Origin: Monoraphidium neglectum
Taxonomy: Eukaryota; Chlorophyta; Chlorophyceae; Sphaeropleales; Selenastraceae
NCBI RefSeq assembly: GCF_000611645.1
Contig: NW_014013593.1
Location: 1 to 48,669 of the forward strand
Length of the DNA: 48,669 bases
Reading direction: 5' to 3'
In this document: in pieces, positions 21,923-38,386 of the stretch
How positions within the stretch are numbered: position 1 is the stretch's first letter
How the letters are laid out: each line of letters starts with the position of its first letter
The notes under the pieces: generated by a model
Told to the model about the DNA's origin: nothing
Seen by the model: only the letters and a program-made list of their open reading frames with translations
The model's database searches: none
Position numbers and translations under genes: made by a program

Positions 21923-24900
21923 TCACTTGAAGTCGACCTTGACGCCGGCGCGCTTCAGCAGCCTGGCACCACCCAAGCTGGGCAGCTTGTCCCAAGGCAG
22001 CGCCGCGTCCACCACAAACTCGGCGCTGTCGGGGGCGCGGGGAAGGCGGGGGTTGGTGTGGATGGGGTCGGTCAGGTGGACGGCTGTGTGGTGCAGACGG
22101 GTCGATTCAGGGGCAAAGGGTTCAGGGTTGTGCAGGGCGGTGAGCAGGGGCGTGTGAGGCGGCGCTGTCAGCACCGCCAGCTAGGGGCTCCGCTCGCCTG
22201 CCTGCTGGCTTAGTAATGGTTCATGCTGTGCTTGCGCCAAGCAATGAATGATGCCAGCCTGCTGACGGAATATCTGTTTAATCGCAGGTGCGCCAGGCAG
22301 CCGCAGGCATGCGCCACGTTGCCCCACAGCGCGCGGCCATTCCTTGACTCTTTCTCCCTCTCTCACAATCTCTCAGATGCTCTCAATGCAGCATCACACC
22401 TCCATGCCGCAGCCAGTGAACTGGAGAGCCTAAGCCCTAAGCCCTCCGCCCTATACCCTCGACACTAAACCCCGACGGCCGCAAGCAACCGGGGCCACTC
22501 ACTCCCCCTTGAGGGCCTTGTAGGTGATGCTGCTGTACAGGGTGCGCGTGTTGAGGCTCGCCTCGTTGGACAGCTTCCACCCAGCTGCCGGCTTCAGCTT
22601 GTAGCTCAGCAGCGGGCCCGCGGCCTGCGGCGGTCGGCGGTTGCAGACGATGGGATGTGCAGTTGGAGGGCGGATGACGTGCGGACGCTGCGTGGCTGCC
22701 TGGGGGGCCGGGCCGTTGGTGGCGGGCAGGCCCCGGCCGCCAGCAGCGCCGCCCGTGCGCTGCGTTGTGCGTTGGAGGACGCGCTTCTAAGATGACGCGC
22801 TTCTCAGGAATCATGGGCAGCCACATGTGCGCGTTCAAGGGGGGCTCACCGGCGTGTGCATGAGCTTGAAGCTCTTGGCCCACTTGGTGTCCGGCTTCCA
22901 CCCGATGCAGAATGCGTGGTTGGAGCTCTGAGGGCGGGGCACAGGGGGGAGGTTGGGGAGGGCGGTCAGTAATTCTGAGGAGGAGGGGCGGCAGCTGTCA
23001 CGCAGCTGCCGCAGGCGACCCGGCGAAGTCCGCGGCGCGCACAGGGGCCGGAGTGCTGGGCGGCAAAGGGGAAGCGGCGGCGCCGCGCGTGTGGGCGCTG
23101 CGGCGCTTTGCCACGGCGATGCCGAAGGCCGGTCAACAACCCCGCCTGCCGCTTGCCCACCGAGCTGTCGCCAGCCACCCTAATCTTGTACTGCTTGTTG
23201 AACTTGAGAGTCTCAATGTAGTGTGCTGTGTCAGTGAATGTTCAAAAGGGAGGGTGGCAGGTTGAGAGGCGTCACCCCACGCTCCAACCACCAGTGAGCA
23301 GCGGTGACGAAAGCCACCAGAGGGCTGTCCCCTCGCCCCCAGCAATTTGCTGCACGCAGGCTCCCACACGCTTGCTGCTGCATGTCAGCAGTCCACGTCG
23401 TCTGTGCGCAGCGCTCTCGCATGAGGCCGCTGGTGCCTGCAACTCCCCTGCCGCGCATGCGCTTAACGCCGGCGCCAAGCGATTTGGGCGACGCCAGACA
23501 ACAACAACTCCGGCGTTTCAATGCATCACATGAAGCTTCAATGGCTCGATTGAATCTAGTCCTGGCACGCCCTGCAAAACCTGACACATAGACCCTGGCC
23601 CCCCACCGTTTCTGTTCATGAAGTCATATGTCAGCTTCAAAGAGTCCTTCCACTTTGCGCTGTCCAGGAGCTTGGTGGACAGCTGGGGGGTGAATCAGGG
23701 CGGTTGATGCGGTTGGCACGTTTTGGCAGGGGCGGGCGGGCCTTCTGGGATGGCTGGATTGTTGGTGCTGGTGTTCAGGCGCCCAGGGCTGGGCGTCGGG
23801 GGCCGGCTGGCAGGGCCGATGTGAGGGCGGGCGCCACGCGTGGCGAGGCGGGCCGTGGCAGCTGTCGCGCGCCGCTTGCCGGCGAAGGTCGCCCGTTGCT
23901 GCTGCTTTGTGCTTGCCCGCCCGCAAGGCTCAAGCATCCGCGCCCGCTCTGGTCCGCCGGCCCGCTTGTCCCACGCCTGTCGCCTGCATGTGTGCCACAT
24001 GCCTGCCCGCGGCACGCGCATCGTCGTCCTGCTAGCCCCCCTCCCCAGAACCCAAGCCACCATGCCCGCAAGCCTGGCGCACCTCAATGACCGGCGTCGG
24101 CACGACCTCCCACTTCAGGCCGGGCACCACCTGCCTGAACTTGACGGTGCTGCCCTGGTTCTTGCGGGTGTACTGCAGCGCTACGTCCTGCGGGCACGCA
24201 CGTGCAGATGCGAGACGCATGGGGGCCTTGTGCTGGAGGCCCGCCAGCTGGCGCTCAGGGGCAGGCTTTGACCCGGCCACTGCTGCGCACGGGTGCAGTT
24301 TGCGGGCTGGGGCGCATCGTCGCGCTGTGGATGGCGGTCCCGGTAGATTCACATTTGGTCAAACAGCAACGGCAGCCCATACGCCAAGGAAGGCCGGGCG
24401 GACACAGGACACGTCATTGGTGCTGCATCACGCACGCAAGACAGGGCTGACACCGCCCACGCTTCAAGGAAGCCGAATTCGACCCCTGCAACCCCTGCAT
24501 ACACACCAACGTACACACACACACTATGTCTCTGTACCTGTCTATGTCTCTCTCTCACACACACACATACGTACACACCCACACACAAACACGAATGCAG
24601 GTAGATGCGCACCCGCACAAACATACGCACAATTGCCCCTGCGGCCCCCGCACCTTGCGCTTCACGTCATAGCCCAGCTTCCAGGGTCCCTTGTCCAGAT
24701 CAAGCCCCACCAGGCCAGCCTCGTCGGATGCGTTGATGCCCACCTGCGCACACCCATACACACCTTGGCCGTCAAGCATGCCGGCTGCGCGTCCCCCGCC
24801 GAGCCGCCGGGCTCTAGGCACGGGGCTTGCGGGGCATTCTATCGTTGGCACAGGCGCGTTGGCGCCACGAGGGCATGCGGCAATCTTCCCGCTCCGCTGT

Positions 24901-25093
24901 GCGTTTTGCGTGGAAGAACGCGGGCTGGGCGCCGCGGCCACAGTCGTGCGTGCCACCTGGGACAGCGCGGCGACGCAGCTTGCACCCTGTGCGGCACCTT
25001 GAGGTCGGAGTCCGCGAAGGAGACTTCCGTCCTGGTCTTCAGCTCGCGTTTGCCAAGGTCGTAGAAGCTCTTAGTGGTGACCTTGGAGGCCAT
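21923..25093 (-). CDS. Putative plastid outer-envelope beta-barrel protein, OEP24-like
   Basis: Eight minus-strand exons with matching phases: 25093-24998, 24743-24654, 24187-24083, 23682-23607, 23225-23161, 22927-22850, 22624-22503 and 22025-21923, giving 244 residues. It starts MASKVTTKSFYDLGKREL with no presequence. The protein has alternating polar/hydrophobic strands with many aromatic-plus-basic segments and no hydrophobic helix, as expected of a beta-barrel. Examples are DKGPWKLGYDVKRKDVALQY, KDSLKLTYDFMN and AAGWKLSNEASLNTRTLYSS. The order of these motifs and the length (plant OEP24 is slightly over 210 residues) suggest the OEP24 solute-channel family, but this is a pattern match from memory and could be wrong. 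VDAC-type porin is the alternative; it is longer. The gene is head-to-head with chloroplast IF-3, 305 bases apart. Confidence 0.6.
24487..24637. repeat. CA-rich simple repeat in an intron
   Basis: Degenerate ACAC/CTCT tract inside the intron 24188-24653 of the minus-strand beta-barrel gene. Confidence 0.8.
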
Positions 25094-25398
25094 GACTGCC
25101 AATGTGCAAGGGGCAGAGCAAGGTGCTGATCTCCCGGGCCGATCTACGTATATATTGACTGGTAATGTGGCACCCTGCTTGCAATTGAAATTGAAATTGG
25201 TCACGGGGCTAACCCCGTACGGTGTCATTCAAAAGGGGCACTTTCGGCGACAACGCAGCGGCTGTTCTGAATCTGCGTGGCAACTAGGGGCGCCCTTCCA
25301 TGGATACGAGGGCGTACATTGTATAGGCGTTTGTTTTGTGCTACTTTACACATCTCACGCGAAGCATCACAGAACCAAGCAGCAGCACTTGAAGCAGC
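25094..25398. promoter_or_regulatory. Divergent promoter, OEP24-like (-) and IF-3 (+)
   Basis: About 300 bases between two start codons. It includes an AT-rich run near 25145-25160 (ACGTATATATTGACT) that could act as a TATA-type element for either gene. Function is inferred from position. Confidence 0.45.
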
Positions 25399-27458
25399 AT
25401 GCACCACACAGCGCTGGGCTCCCGGCAGGGAGCCTTGCAACGGGCCCATCAGCAGCGACAAGTGGTCGGAAAGACAGCTTGTATCCACGCGCGCGTCCTG
25501 GCGGCGCCCAGCGGCTGGAATGCAGCAGCAGCAGGTGTCGTGGTGAGTTCCCCTGGCCTTGACGCCCTGGACACCACATTTGGGATGTGTCGCCTGCACC
25601 TGCATGCACTTGGTCTCACTGTACGCCACTTGATGCAGGCCGCGCGAGCTTTCAAGCGCAATCGCCCGGTTGATTTCGAGGGGTTCGACTTCAAGGGGGG
25701 CTACGGGCCCCCACCCACGAACGGCACGGCCTGGCTCCTGAGCACGGCCGGTGTGGGTGACGAGTACTATGACGATTACGACGACAACTACGAGGACGGG
25801 CCCCCAATCCCCGACCAGTGGGACACCATGGAGCCCAAGTATGTCAACGACCGCCGCGTGTTGATCAACAAGCAGATCGAGTGAGCAGACGGGGAGCTTG
25901 GTTGTATCTAGCAAGCAATTACTCCGCTCCGAGCGCCCGAAGCTGGCCGGCGCCGTGCCCAGCCGCGGCGGTCAACGATGGTCAAGCGGGAGCAGCACTG
26001 GGAAATCCGACGCGCGACCCACCCCTGGGCACCAGCCATTTTGCCAGCACTCGCACCCGACTAATATCACCGCACCCCACGCGCCCGCAGGTCGTCCAGC
26101 CTGCGAGTCCAGGGCATGGATAAGGAGGACATGGGCGTCATGGCGACCGACGAGGCGCGCCAGATCGCGCGCGAGGAGGGTGTGGACCTCGTTATGATCT
26201 CGCCCGACGCTAACCCGCCGCTCGCGCGGCTGATCAGCTTCAGCAAGTTCAAGTACGAGGCGGAGCGCGCGACCAAGCAGAGGCAGAAGGCGTCCAAGGG
26301 GTGCGCTGGGCGCGTCGCGCCGCACAGCACCGCCGTTCTGCTGGGTGGGGGCTGTGGCAGGAGAAGGGCTGTTGTCCTGTGCTGGACAAGTGAAGAATAG
26401 GGAAGTTGGCAGCTGGGGCTGTTGCATATCAGCAATAAAGCTTCCCGGCACGCGGAGCCGCAGCTGTCGCAGCAATGCGCCCCGCTGGTAGAGCACTAGC
26501 CGGCCCTGCGCCCAGCTGCGCGCCGGCCGGCATGGCCCCCTCAACCCCCAACCTGGGCCTGTCTGTCCCGCCCGACGCCTGCACCCTCACTCACAACCTT
26601 CTTGTTGCCGTTTGAAATACGACCGTGCAGTGTCGATTTGAAGGAGCTGCGGCTGCGGCCTGTCACTGAGACGCACGACTACGCCGTCAAGCTGAAGCAG
26701 GCGCAGGGCTTCTTGCAGAAGGTGGGCCGCGCTGGGGCTGCCCGGAGCACTGCATAACCCCTAGCGGTGGCGCCGCAGAGCGGCCAAGCCGCCCAAGCAG
26801 CCAACGGGCCGGGCGCGGCCAATTTTTTGAGTCGTCAAGGCCATGGTTCTTGTGCGTTGCGAGAGCCTGGAGAGGGTGTTTTAGAATGGGACGGCGCAAG
26901 CTGCTGCATCGGGGCTGCAGTGTGTGCATGCAGACCGCCCGCACGCAACATGACACCAACGCGCCGCCCTCGTCCCCCCGCCGCAGGGCTCCAAGGTCAA
27001 GGTGTCGATGGCGTTCAGCGGGCGCGAGCTGCGGTTCAAGGACCAGGGCAAGGAGCTCATCCTGGTGAGCGGTTGTGCTTGGATTCGTTCTCATGTTGCA
27101 CGGGTCACACCAGGTGGTGCTGTCGCAGATGTTTTTAGCAGGTGCTAGGGGGTCCCTTGAGCCAGCGGCGGGCCCTGCACAGCCTGGTTCATGGCGATTG
27201 GCCGAAGGTCGCAGCGGCTGTCCGACCGCAGACGCCAGCGGGGGCCCTTGTGACGCCTCTGCTGAGCTTTCAAAGGGCTGAGGGCGCGCATGTTGAGCGA
27301 GACGCCGGCCCGGTTCCCTTTGGTTGCTTACCTTGGACGTGCACCTGCACCTCCCCTTGCAGCGCTTTGTGGAGGACCTGACCTCGGTGGGCAAGGTGGA
27401 CGGCGCTATCAACTTCAAAACCAGCAACTTCTCCGTCACCATGGCCCCCAACAAGTGA
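25399..27458 (+). CDS. infC: Translation initiation factor IF-3, chloroplast
   Basis: Bacterial-type IF-3, which binds the 30S-like plastid ribosomal subunit and controls start-codon selection. Exons: 25399-25542, 25639-25880, 26091-26300, 26631-26721, 26987-27064 and 27363-27458, giving 286 residues. N-terminal domain: YVNDRRVLINKQIE, then ATDEARQIAREEGVDLVMIS and PPLARLISFSKFKYEAE. C-terminal domain: LKELRLRPVTETHDYAVKLK, KVKVSMAFSGRELRFKDQGK and a final NFSVTMAPNK. Before the core lie a basic Ala/Arg-rich stretch fitting a transit peptide and an acidic Asp/Tyr-rich segment (DEYYDDYDDNYEDG, about residues 85-100), which is an algal extension whose role I do not know. The start ATG at 25399 was chosen because its exon joins in phase 0 to the next; a start at another upstream exon cannot be excluded. 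Confidence 0.9.
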
Positions 27459-28919
27459 ACAGTCGCCGCCCTGTAATTGGCAGTGGCTTTGCCACTGCCC
27501 AGCCCCGATGGGGGGCGACGCGCCCGCCGCTCTCATGGGTGGCACGCGGGCTAGGGGGTGCGGCGCCGAGAGGCGCCCACGCGACTCCTGGGCGCGAGAG
27601 CGGCGAGGTCAACAGGCTGTGAGGGCTGGCGCGTCGCCATGGTTCAGCAGGTTGAGCGGCAGGTCTGTGGTCGGCGCCTCAGCGCTGGCCTTGTGGCTTT
27701 GTTGGGCAGCGGCCATGCCAGCGTTTCAGGCAGCAACGCGGAGCCGGAAGGCAAGGGCTGTGAGTAAAAATGTGTTTGAGCATCACGTTGTGTATCCGCC
27801 GTGTGGCCAGCGCTGGGGCGCCCGGGTGGTGTTGACATGGCCATTGGCGCGCCATTCTCATGTGTGTTTGGTCTGGCGATGCCGCTTCTGGTTTCTTTCT
27901 GATGGTCGTTAAGTGTGTGCAGCTCTTGTTCATGCCGCTGCCGTGCCTGATTGCAGTCCATGTGGCGCGTGCGCGGCGCTCATTGCAACATGTATGTACA
28001 GCTTTTTTCGAGAGATTTACGTGCGCTCTTCTTCAACACAAACACCCATGAACCCGCGATGCAGCGTTTGGGCGCCGCCTGCCGTTGCCGTTGTGAGCTT
28101 GGGTGCGTGAGCGCCGTGGCCCTGGACTCTTCGCTTTTCTGCATCCGTCTCTCCAGAGCGCCCAGGCGCTAGTACTTGTCTTGGTGCCCGAGCAACAAGT
28201 AAACCATGATTTGGTGTTCAACCGCGCACCTGACAAGATAGTCGTGCTGAGTTGACTTCGGCAATCTCCAGAAAAAATATGACCAACCTACTCTCAATCA
28301 CTCTGCCTAATCACCCAGGCTCAGATTTGCACAACAGCCACGCCGTCAGTTACAGGAGAAATGTGAGGCATGTGAGATGCAAGGACCTGCTACTGCATGC
28401 GCATGTTGCAAGCACGCAAACAAAATGGGCGCAACAAAAAGGCACATGAATTATGCTGCTGTGAGGAATCCTTGAGAGGGCAGAGAACAGGCGATCAAGA
28501 GCATGTAAAAACGGAGCAGAGCAAGCGTCACGCAAGGTATTCTGAGGCATCAGCAGCTGTTGCAAGAATGGAGTTGCAGCACAAGGAAGAGCTTGCAGAA
28601 TATGTGGAGGTTGCGGGGCACAAGATCAGGGCCTAGAAAGAAGCTGCTGAAGAGGCATGAGCAGCGCACAGTGGCCGTGCGCACATAGTTTTGTGATCTA
28701 TATTGCTCATTTGGACGCGGTTCAGGAGTGAGCACACCTCGCTGGCAGCAGCACAGCAATGCATGGGAGACAAAACTCGGCAAAGCTGTTGGGCAGACCA
28801 AGCGGAAAGCCTTGCCAATCGGACGCCGCCAAGGCTTTGCCTAGCTCGTGTGCACGCTGCAGAATTGCGGTTCGTTTGCACGCTGCGGGCGGGAGATGGG
28901 ATTATTGTTGGGGTGCAGC
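27459..28919. other. Convergent intergenic region, IF-3 and expansin-like genes
   Basis: About 1.46 kb between two stop codons that face each other. TGTAA occurs at 27472-27476 (only 14 bases after the IF-3 stop) and at 28504-28508 (+); the minus-strand signal is at 28350-28354. The short open frame 28397-28636 (+) has no support. No gene seen. Confidence 0.5.
28350..28354 (-). terminator. TGTAA poly(A) signal, minus strand, expansin-like gene
   Basis: TTACA on the plus strand, about 570 bases past the stop at 28920. It is the nearest such element I found downstream of that gene. Confidence 0.4.
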
Positions 28920-31900
28920 TCAGACGAGCTGGATGTTGTCGATGCAGAGCCAGCGGTCGCCGCCCCAGTTGTAGGGGGCCACGAACTCGATGTAGTCCAG
29001 GTCCCACACGCCGTTGCCGCCGCAGCCCTTGAACGAGTCGCCGCTGTTGTAGATCTGGCTGGTGGACGCGCCGCCGTACCAGGGCAGGTAGTGGGTCCAG
29101 CGCCAGTAGTAGTCTGTTGGGTGTTTCGTGGGGTCGAGCACGGCGGAGCGGGGCAGGTGAGGTGGGGCTGTGCATTGCTTTTGTAGGACGCTCGACAATT
29201 GCCCGACGGCGCCTTCAACTGCCACAAGGGGTAGCCAGTGCGCCGCGCGGCTACCACTTTTCGCAACTTGCTCCGCAGCACCACCGCCTGCTCACCGGCG
29301 CAGTACTGGCACATGGGCTCGAACGCGTTGGGGCTGGAGTCGTGAACACGCACCAGGTTGCAGGCGCCCTGCGCGCAGGAGGAACGCATGCAAGCGGTCA
29401 CAGCTAGGCCAATGGGGAGGCCCCGCCGGCTGAACCAGCACTGCCCTGCCCGGCATTCGTTTGCTGGGAGGGGCGGGAGGGGGGATTTGGGGCCCCATTT
29501 TCGAGGCCGGCAGACAGCTGCATAGACGCCCACCTTGTCGCCGCCGATCCTGATCCAGATGTCGGGGATCTTGGCGGCGGTGCCCTCCCAACCGGTGACG
29601 CCCACATACACCCAGAAATTGATCTGGTGTGACAAGACAGGGGGGCAGAAATTGTGAGAGCAGTTGGGCGATCATTGGGCACTTGATGCATGGCACCGCA
29701 AGGTCGCAAGCGTGATTTGCATCACTCCAATACTTCAAGCTTTGCTGCAAGGCTGAGCGAAGCTGAAGGTGGATGTGGAAAAGCGGCAAAGCATCCGGAA
29801 GAATGCCAAACCTTGTACTTGTTCTGGAAGGCGCCTGGATTGGTCTTGAATCTGATGCCACCCTGAGATTGCATTGGGGGCGAAAGGCGACCACTCGTCC
29901 CCACCCCTTGAAGGTTGCTGCACCTGTCTACATAACTTCGTTCTTTTTTGCCACACCAGTGCTGCAGTCCAGCTAAGCAAGCTATGCAATATGCATGATG
30001 CATAATCACCAGGGCTTGCACCGCGGCAGGGTTCTCATCAGCCCTGGCCAGCGACCAAACACCATCGCCAAACGCTTGCACATGCAATATCCATCTCCTC
30101 ACGTACAACCCGCTCACCGACTGGGAGATCTTGGCACAGAAGCCCTGGCCCTTCCTCATGCCAGACTGCATGGCATCGCTCTGCGGCTGCACCCAGGCGT
30201 TCCACTGCTCCACCCACCTGTGGGCAGGACACAGCACCAGGGCAGCTGGTGAGGCGACCCATAGGATGGGTGGAGGATAGCATAATCAGCCACGCCGTTG
30301 CTGCGGTTGGGGCCATCAAATCCACCCTCAAAAGCATCTGCTCAAGGACACAAGAGGCCCTGTTGCCATGCGACAGGTTCGTTGAGCTGCACGCACCAGT
30401 AGGGGGCCACGCCGTTGTCAAACACCCTGAGCACATCAGGCTCGCCAGAATACTCGGGCCAATCGCGTGTGGGGCGGCCGCCTGTGGTGGAGGTTGCGCG
30501 GGGGGGGGGGAGGAAGCACAAGGGGAGCCGTGAAGAAGTTCAGCTGTGGCAAGCAGATGGGACAGCAGGATTTGAATATAGGGGCTGGGGTCGGAGGAAA
30601 TGCTGTGGGGTGAGTAACTGTATCTTGTCAGAAGCAGGGGGGCAACGCCTTGCGCGATAAGTGCGAAAGAAAATGCTGCGCACATCACCCTCATGCCGTT
30701 GCCCTCTTACTAGAGGGCTCAGGCGGGGAGTAGGTGGGCCAGGAAGGGACGGGTGCAGGGTTGTCAGGCTTGTGGCTGCAGGGCACACGACGCCACTTCA
30801 CGCCTGCGGGATTTTTGTGTGCAGACGGGGTGGTCTGTCGGGCAGTGGGGCAGTGGACGAGGGTGCATGGACATACACCGGGCAGCTGACTCTGAAAGCA
30901 CTTCAAAGGCCACTTATCCAGCAGCCTGCGTCTGAAACATGAGAAACGTCAGCATGCAGCATTCTCATACCCAGCAGGGGCAGGCTGCTGGCACTCTGCA
31001 CAGCCACTTCCCACTCACCGATCACGCCCCACTTCTTGTCAGCCAGCTTTTCCCAAGCCCAGACAGACACATCAAAGTGGTTCTGCAGATGGGCAACACA
31101 GTTTTGATGGGGTTGGCACACGTGATGGCCAGCATGCAGCATGTGCTCTGGGTGGGCGCGGCGTGAGCATGGCCCCTGCCGGCACACCTCTGGGTGCGGT
31201 GACACGCGGGGCCGAGGCCTCTACACAGCACACCTGGTCATTGCAGCACCAGCGCTTGTTGCTGTACTGGTTTGGGGCATACGTGCCTTGTGGAGCAGAA
31301 AACGTTGCGACACGGTGCACGTTGGTTGTGGCAGAGAGCTCCGAGGGGCCCAAGGGCACAAGCCGTATTTGTCATGTCTGGGTGCATGCGGCCCCTGTCC
31401 CCCCCCCCCTGCCGGTCGCACAGGCAGCCAGGCAGGAGTAGCGCTCACAGGGGCAGGTGTCGGTTATGCGAACGACGACGCTCTTGGAGGTGTCATAGCA
31501 TGACCAGGAGCGATCAAGCTTCTGTCCATAGTTGTCTTGGATCCATGAAGAGTCGCATGCAATCTCGACGCACTGACCGCACAGCTGCGCGCACGATCAA
31601 GGAGGGTGAGTAGATGAGAACTGAGAGTCTGAGGTTGTTCGGACGTCAAGAGCAACAACCAGGGGCCAAAGAGGATTGAGGCAAATTCTTGGGTGTTGAT
31701 GCAGAAAACGCCTACACAGATAGGCTCTCTAGTGTACGAGGCAGCCATCCACGCACCCGCCCAGCCGCGCAGCGGGCAGACTCACGTCTTCATAGCCGTC
31801 CATGAAATCAGTAGCCGCGGCAACATCCCAGCCAAGGGGCTCGTCCTTCCACAGGTAGCCATAGCCGCAGGAACCTAGATGGAGGTGGGCACGCACGTGA

Positions 31901-32665
31901 TACAGGTTGGGTGTTGGGGTGGGTGGGCATGGGTTGGGGTGGTGTGTCTGTGTGCGAAGCGAAAACCACGCTGACGAGATGATTTTGCTGGCTGGCGATT
32001 TGCGCGCAAAACTTGCATGCGCAGCATGGCACAGTGCCGAGACCTCCTCCATGAAGAACCCTTGGCGCCCATCATCCACCTACCTTTGTGAATGGACCAA
32101 GCATCAGTGCCCTGGTATTGATGTTCAGGAGCAAAAGGGGGGAGGGGAAGAGAGGTGAGACGCTTGCATGGTGTGCTGCCAGGTCGCATGCATGCCGCAC
32201 CCAAGCACGCCGTAGCCTTGGGCTTCATACATCATGTTGACATTTACAACAACAACACATTCGTGGTTGAACCCACATAGTAGGTTGCCCGGGCGCCATA
32301 GTGCCTGTGAAGGTAGAGCAAGCGAGCACAGCGTGTCAGTGCTGTGTGCATGGCATGCATGGCATGCAAGGGGGGAAAGGGGGGCAGGCCACAATTGCCA
32401 GTGAAATCCAAGAGTGAGGCTACTTGTCGTTCTTCATGCCCGCCACACATTGAGGCGATACACTGTCTGAACCCTTTGGGCCAACGTTGTCAACAGTCCT
32501 TCCCGCAATTTGTCAGCTGGCTGCACGACCTCGGCGCCTCCCACATGTCCCGCGTTCTCACCACTGCCAATCATAATTGAACTTGTCAGCTTGCACGACC
32601 TCAGTTGTTGTCAAAGCCAACAGGACGAGCACCATGAGGAGCATGCTGCTTGGGCGCGCCGCCAT
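28920..32665 (-). CDS. Secreted expansin-like protein (DPBB domain) with Pro-rich linker and aromatic-rich C-terminal module
   Basis: Fourteen minus-strand exons, all phases consistent: 32665-32562, 32304-32277, 32111-32084, 31874-31786, 31584-31449, 31286-31234, 31082-31019, 30803-30711, 30481-30397, 30217-30118, 29862-29812, 29623-29534, 29368-29296 and 29113-28920, giving 395 residues. MAARPSSMLLMVLVLLAL plus TTTEVVQA is a signal peptide (cut near residue 26). The expansin/GH45-like double-psi beta-barrel spans about 35-175. It has HYGARATYY, GSCGYGYLWKDEPLGWD, CGQCVEIACDSSWI, VVVRITDTCPC and NHFDVSVWAWEKLA (HFD at 148-150), then WRRVPC. The linker (about 180-198) is NPAPVPSWPTYSPPEPS. Residues 199-395 form a Trp/Tyr/Gly-rich beta module ending in LCIDNIQLV. 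Expansins loosen cell-wall polysaccharides without hydrolysis; a wall role here is inferred. The C-terminal module does not look like the usual expansin CBM63. Confidence 0.8.
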
Positions 32666-33250
32666 GCTGACGGGGTTCTCAGTGCCTACAGTGCGCCAGG
32701 CAGCAGGCCGCCGCGAGGCGCAGATCGTCAGCGCATTTGTGGGCAACGTCACACGCGTCTTGATGGGTCGCACACGCTGGGCAGAACGCGAGAAGGGCCC
32801 GGGAGCAGCACGGTGCTCGCAGGAAGGCGACGTGGCGACTGCAGCCACCTGGAGGTGCTAAATATATCAGTACAGCTATCTCATATCCTAGGTAAGTGAT
32901 GTGGGGCTGACGCACTGGCTGCGACACAAAGTCAGATCGCAAAGTCAATGCGTCCACGATTGCACATGTGCAAAAAGCTATGCTGATCAGTATCAGATGT
33001 CCTTATCAAAAAAATCTTACGATAAGAACCTACGGTAACGCAGGATTGTGGTGGACGGCCAGGGCGCTCATCTTTTGAATGCCTCACCAGGAATTGCCGC
33101 CTTCCCACCAGGCGCCCCACCCCGTTCCATTGTTCCACAGTCTATGCACACAATGTAGGACAGGAACAAGTATGTGGTGGCAGGATTGATTACACAAAAA
33201 TGTTGTGGGCATCAGCCGCGGCTGCGCAGGGCCCTAAGGTTGAGATCGCA
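32666..33250. promoter_or_regulatory. Region between the NhaD 3' end and the expansin-like promoter
   Basis: About 580 bases. It holds the NhaD poly(A) signal at its right end and upstream DNA of the expansin-like gene. An in-frame upstream extension of the expansin reading frame to 32848 exists but would bury the signal peptide, so the start at 32665 is preferred. Confidence 0.5.
33190..33194 (-). terminator. TGTAA poly(A) signal, minus strand, NhaD gene
   Basis: TTACA on the plus strand, 57 bases past the NhaD stop codon. Confidence 0.6.
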
Positions 33251-37700
<4,450 letters not shown>

Positions 37701-37739
37701 GACCATCCAGGCACCCCGCATTGAATTATTGAATGCAGT

Positions 37740-38386
37740 TGCTGGAACCTGGTACATCAATGGGTCATTGCAGGATGCATGATCACTTCTATCATCATCA
37801 AAATCTGATGCCACACCGGCATCGTGGTGCGCTGCAGCGGCAGACCGCTCACCCGGCATCGCGTCCGCCCGTTCACTCCACTGCGTGGTGGCGCTCCAAC
37901 AGCGAATTGGCGGATAGGCCGCACCCGAAGCTGCGCTTGCACCATGCCAGCCATATGAATGTATTTACTGCACTGGTGGCAGGCTCTGAGCGAAGGCAGA
38001 GGCCGCTGCTATCGGAGTCACTGCCAGGATTGCCTCATCGAAGTTGGGCACATACCGTACTGTATTATAACATGTATTATTCAGATAAATTGGAAACATA
38101 AAATGCATTGAATTCGTGTCCCGCGTCGATCAATCCGATTTCTAGAACAATTTGATCTGCCAGTGCCGGTCTTCAACCGTTTTCGTCTCTCAGGAGTCTC
38201 GCCCCGCTGGTTTTGTGACCAGAAAAGCAACTGTACCGCTAGTCTCTCAGGAGCAAGCCACGCGCGCTCATCCGTAGTCGGGCGCACCCAAAGTGGGGCA
38301 CAGCAGCGACTGCAGCGCTTGCTTCGGTACCGCCTCAGCAGCAGCAGAAGAGCAGCAGCAGCAGCAGCAGCAGCACTCGCGGCACC
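37740..38386. promoter_or_regulatory. Divergent promoter, NhaD (-) and phosducin-like gene (+)
   Basis: About 650 bases between the two 5' ends. 38045-38125 is notably AT-rich (TGTATTATAACATG and neighbours) against the GC-rich surroundings. The phosducin 5' UTR before 38387 contains a (CAG)n/(GCA)n tract at 38335-38374. Confidence 0.5.
38335..38374. repeat. CAG repeat in the presumed 5' UTR of the phosducin-like gene
   Basis: Interrupted CAG units (CAGCAGCAGAAGAGCAGCAG and onward) ending 12 bases before the start codon at 38387. Confidence 0.8.

Noticed and set aside
21177..22157. Open frames running through the N gap
   Set aside because: The frame stays open only because Ns cannot encode stops.
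32666..32848. Upstream extension of the expansin-like N-terminus
   Set aside because: The frame is open, but starting there would place the signal peptide about 60 residues inside the protein. The ATG at 32665 gives a normal secretory start.
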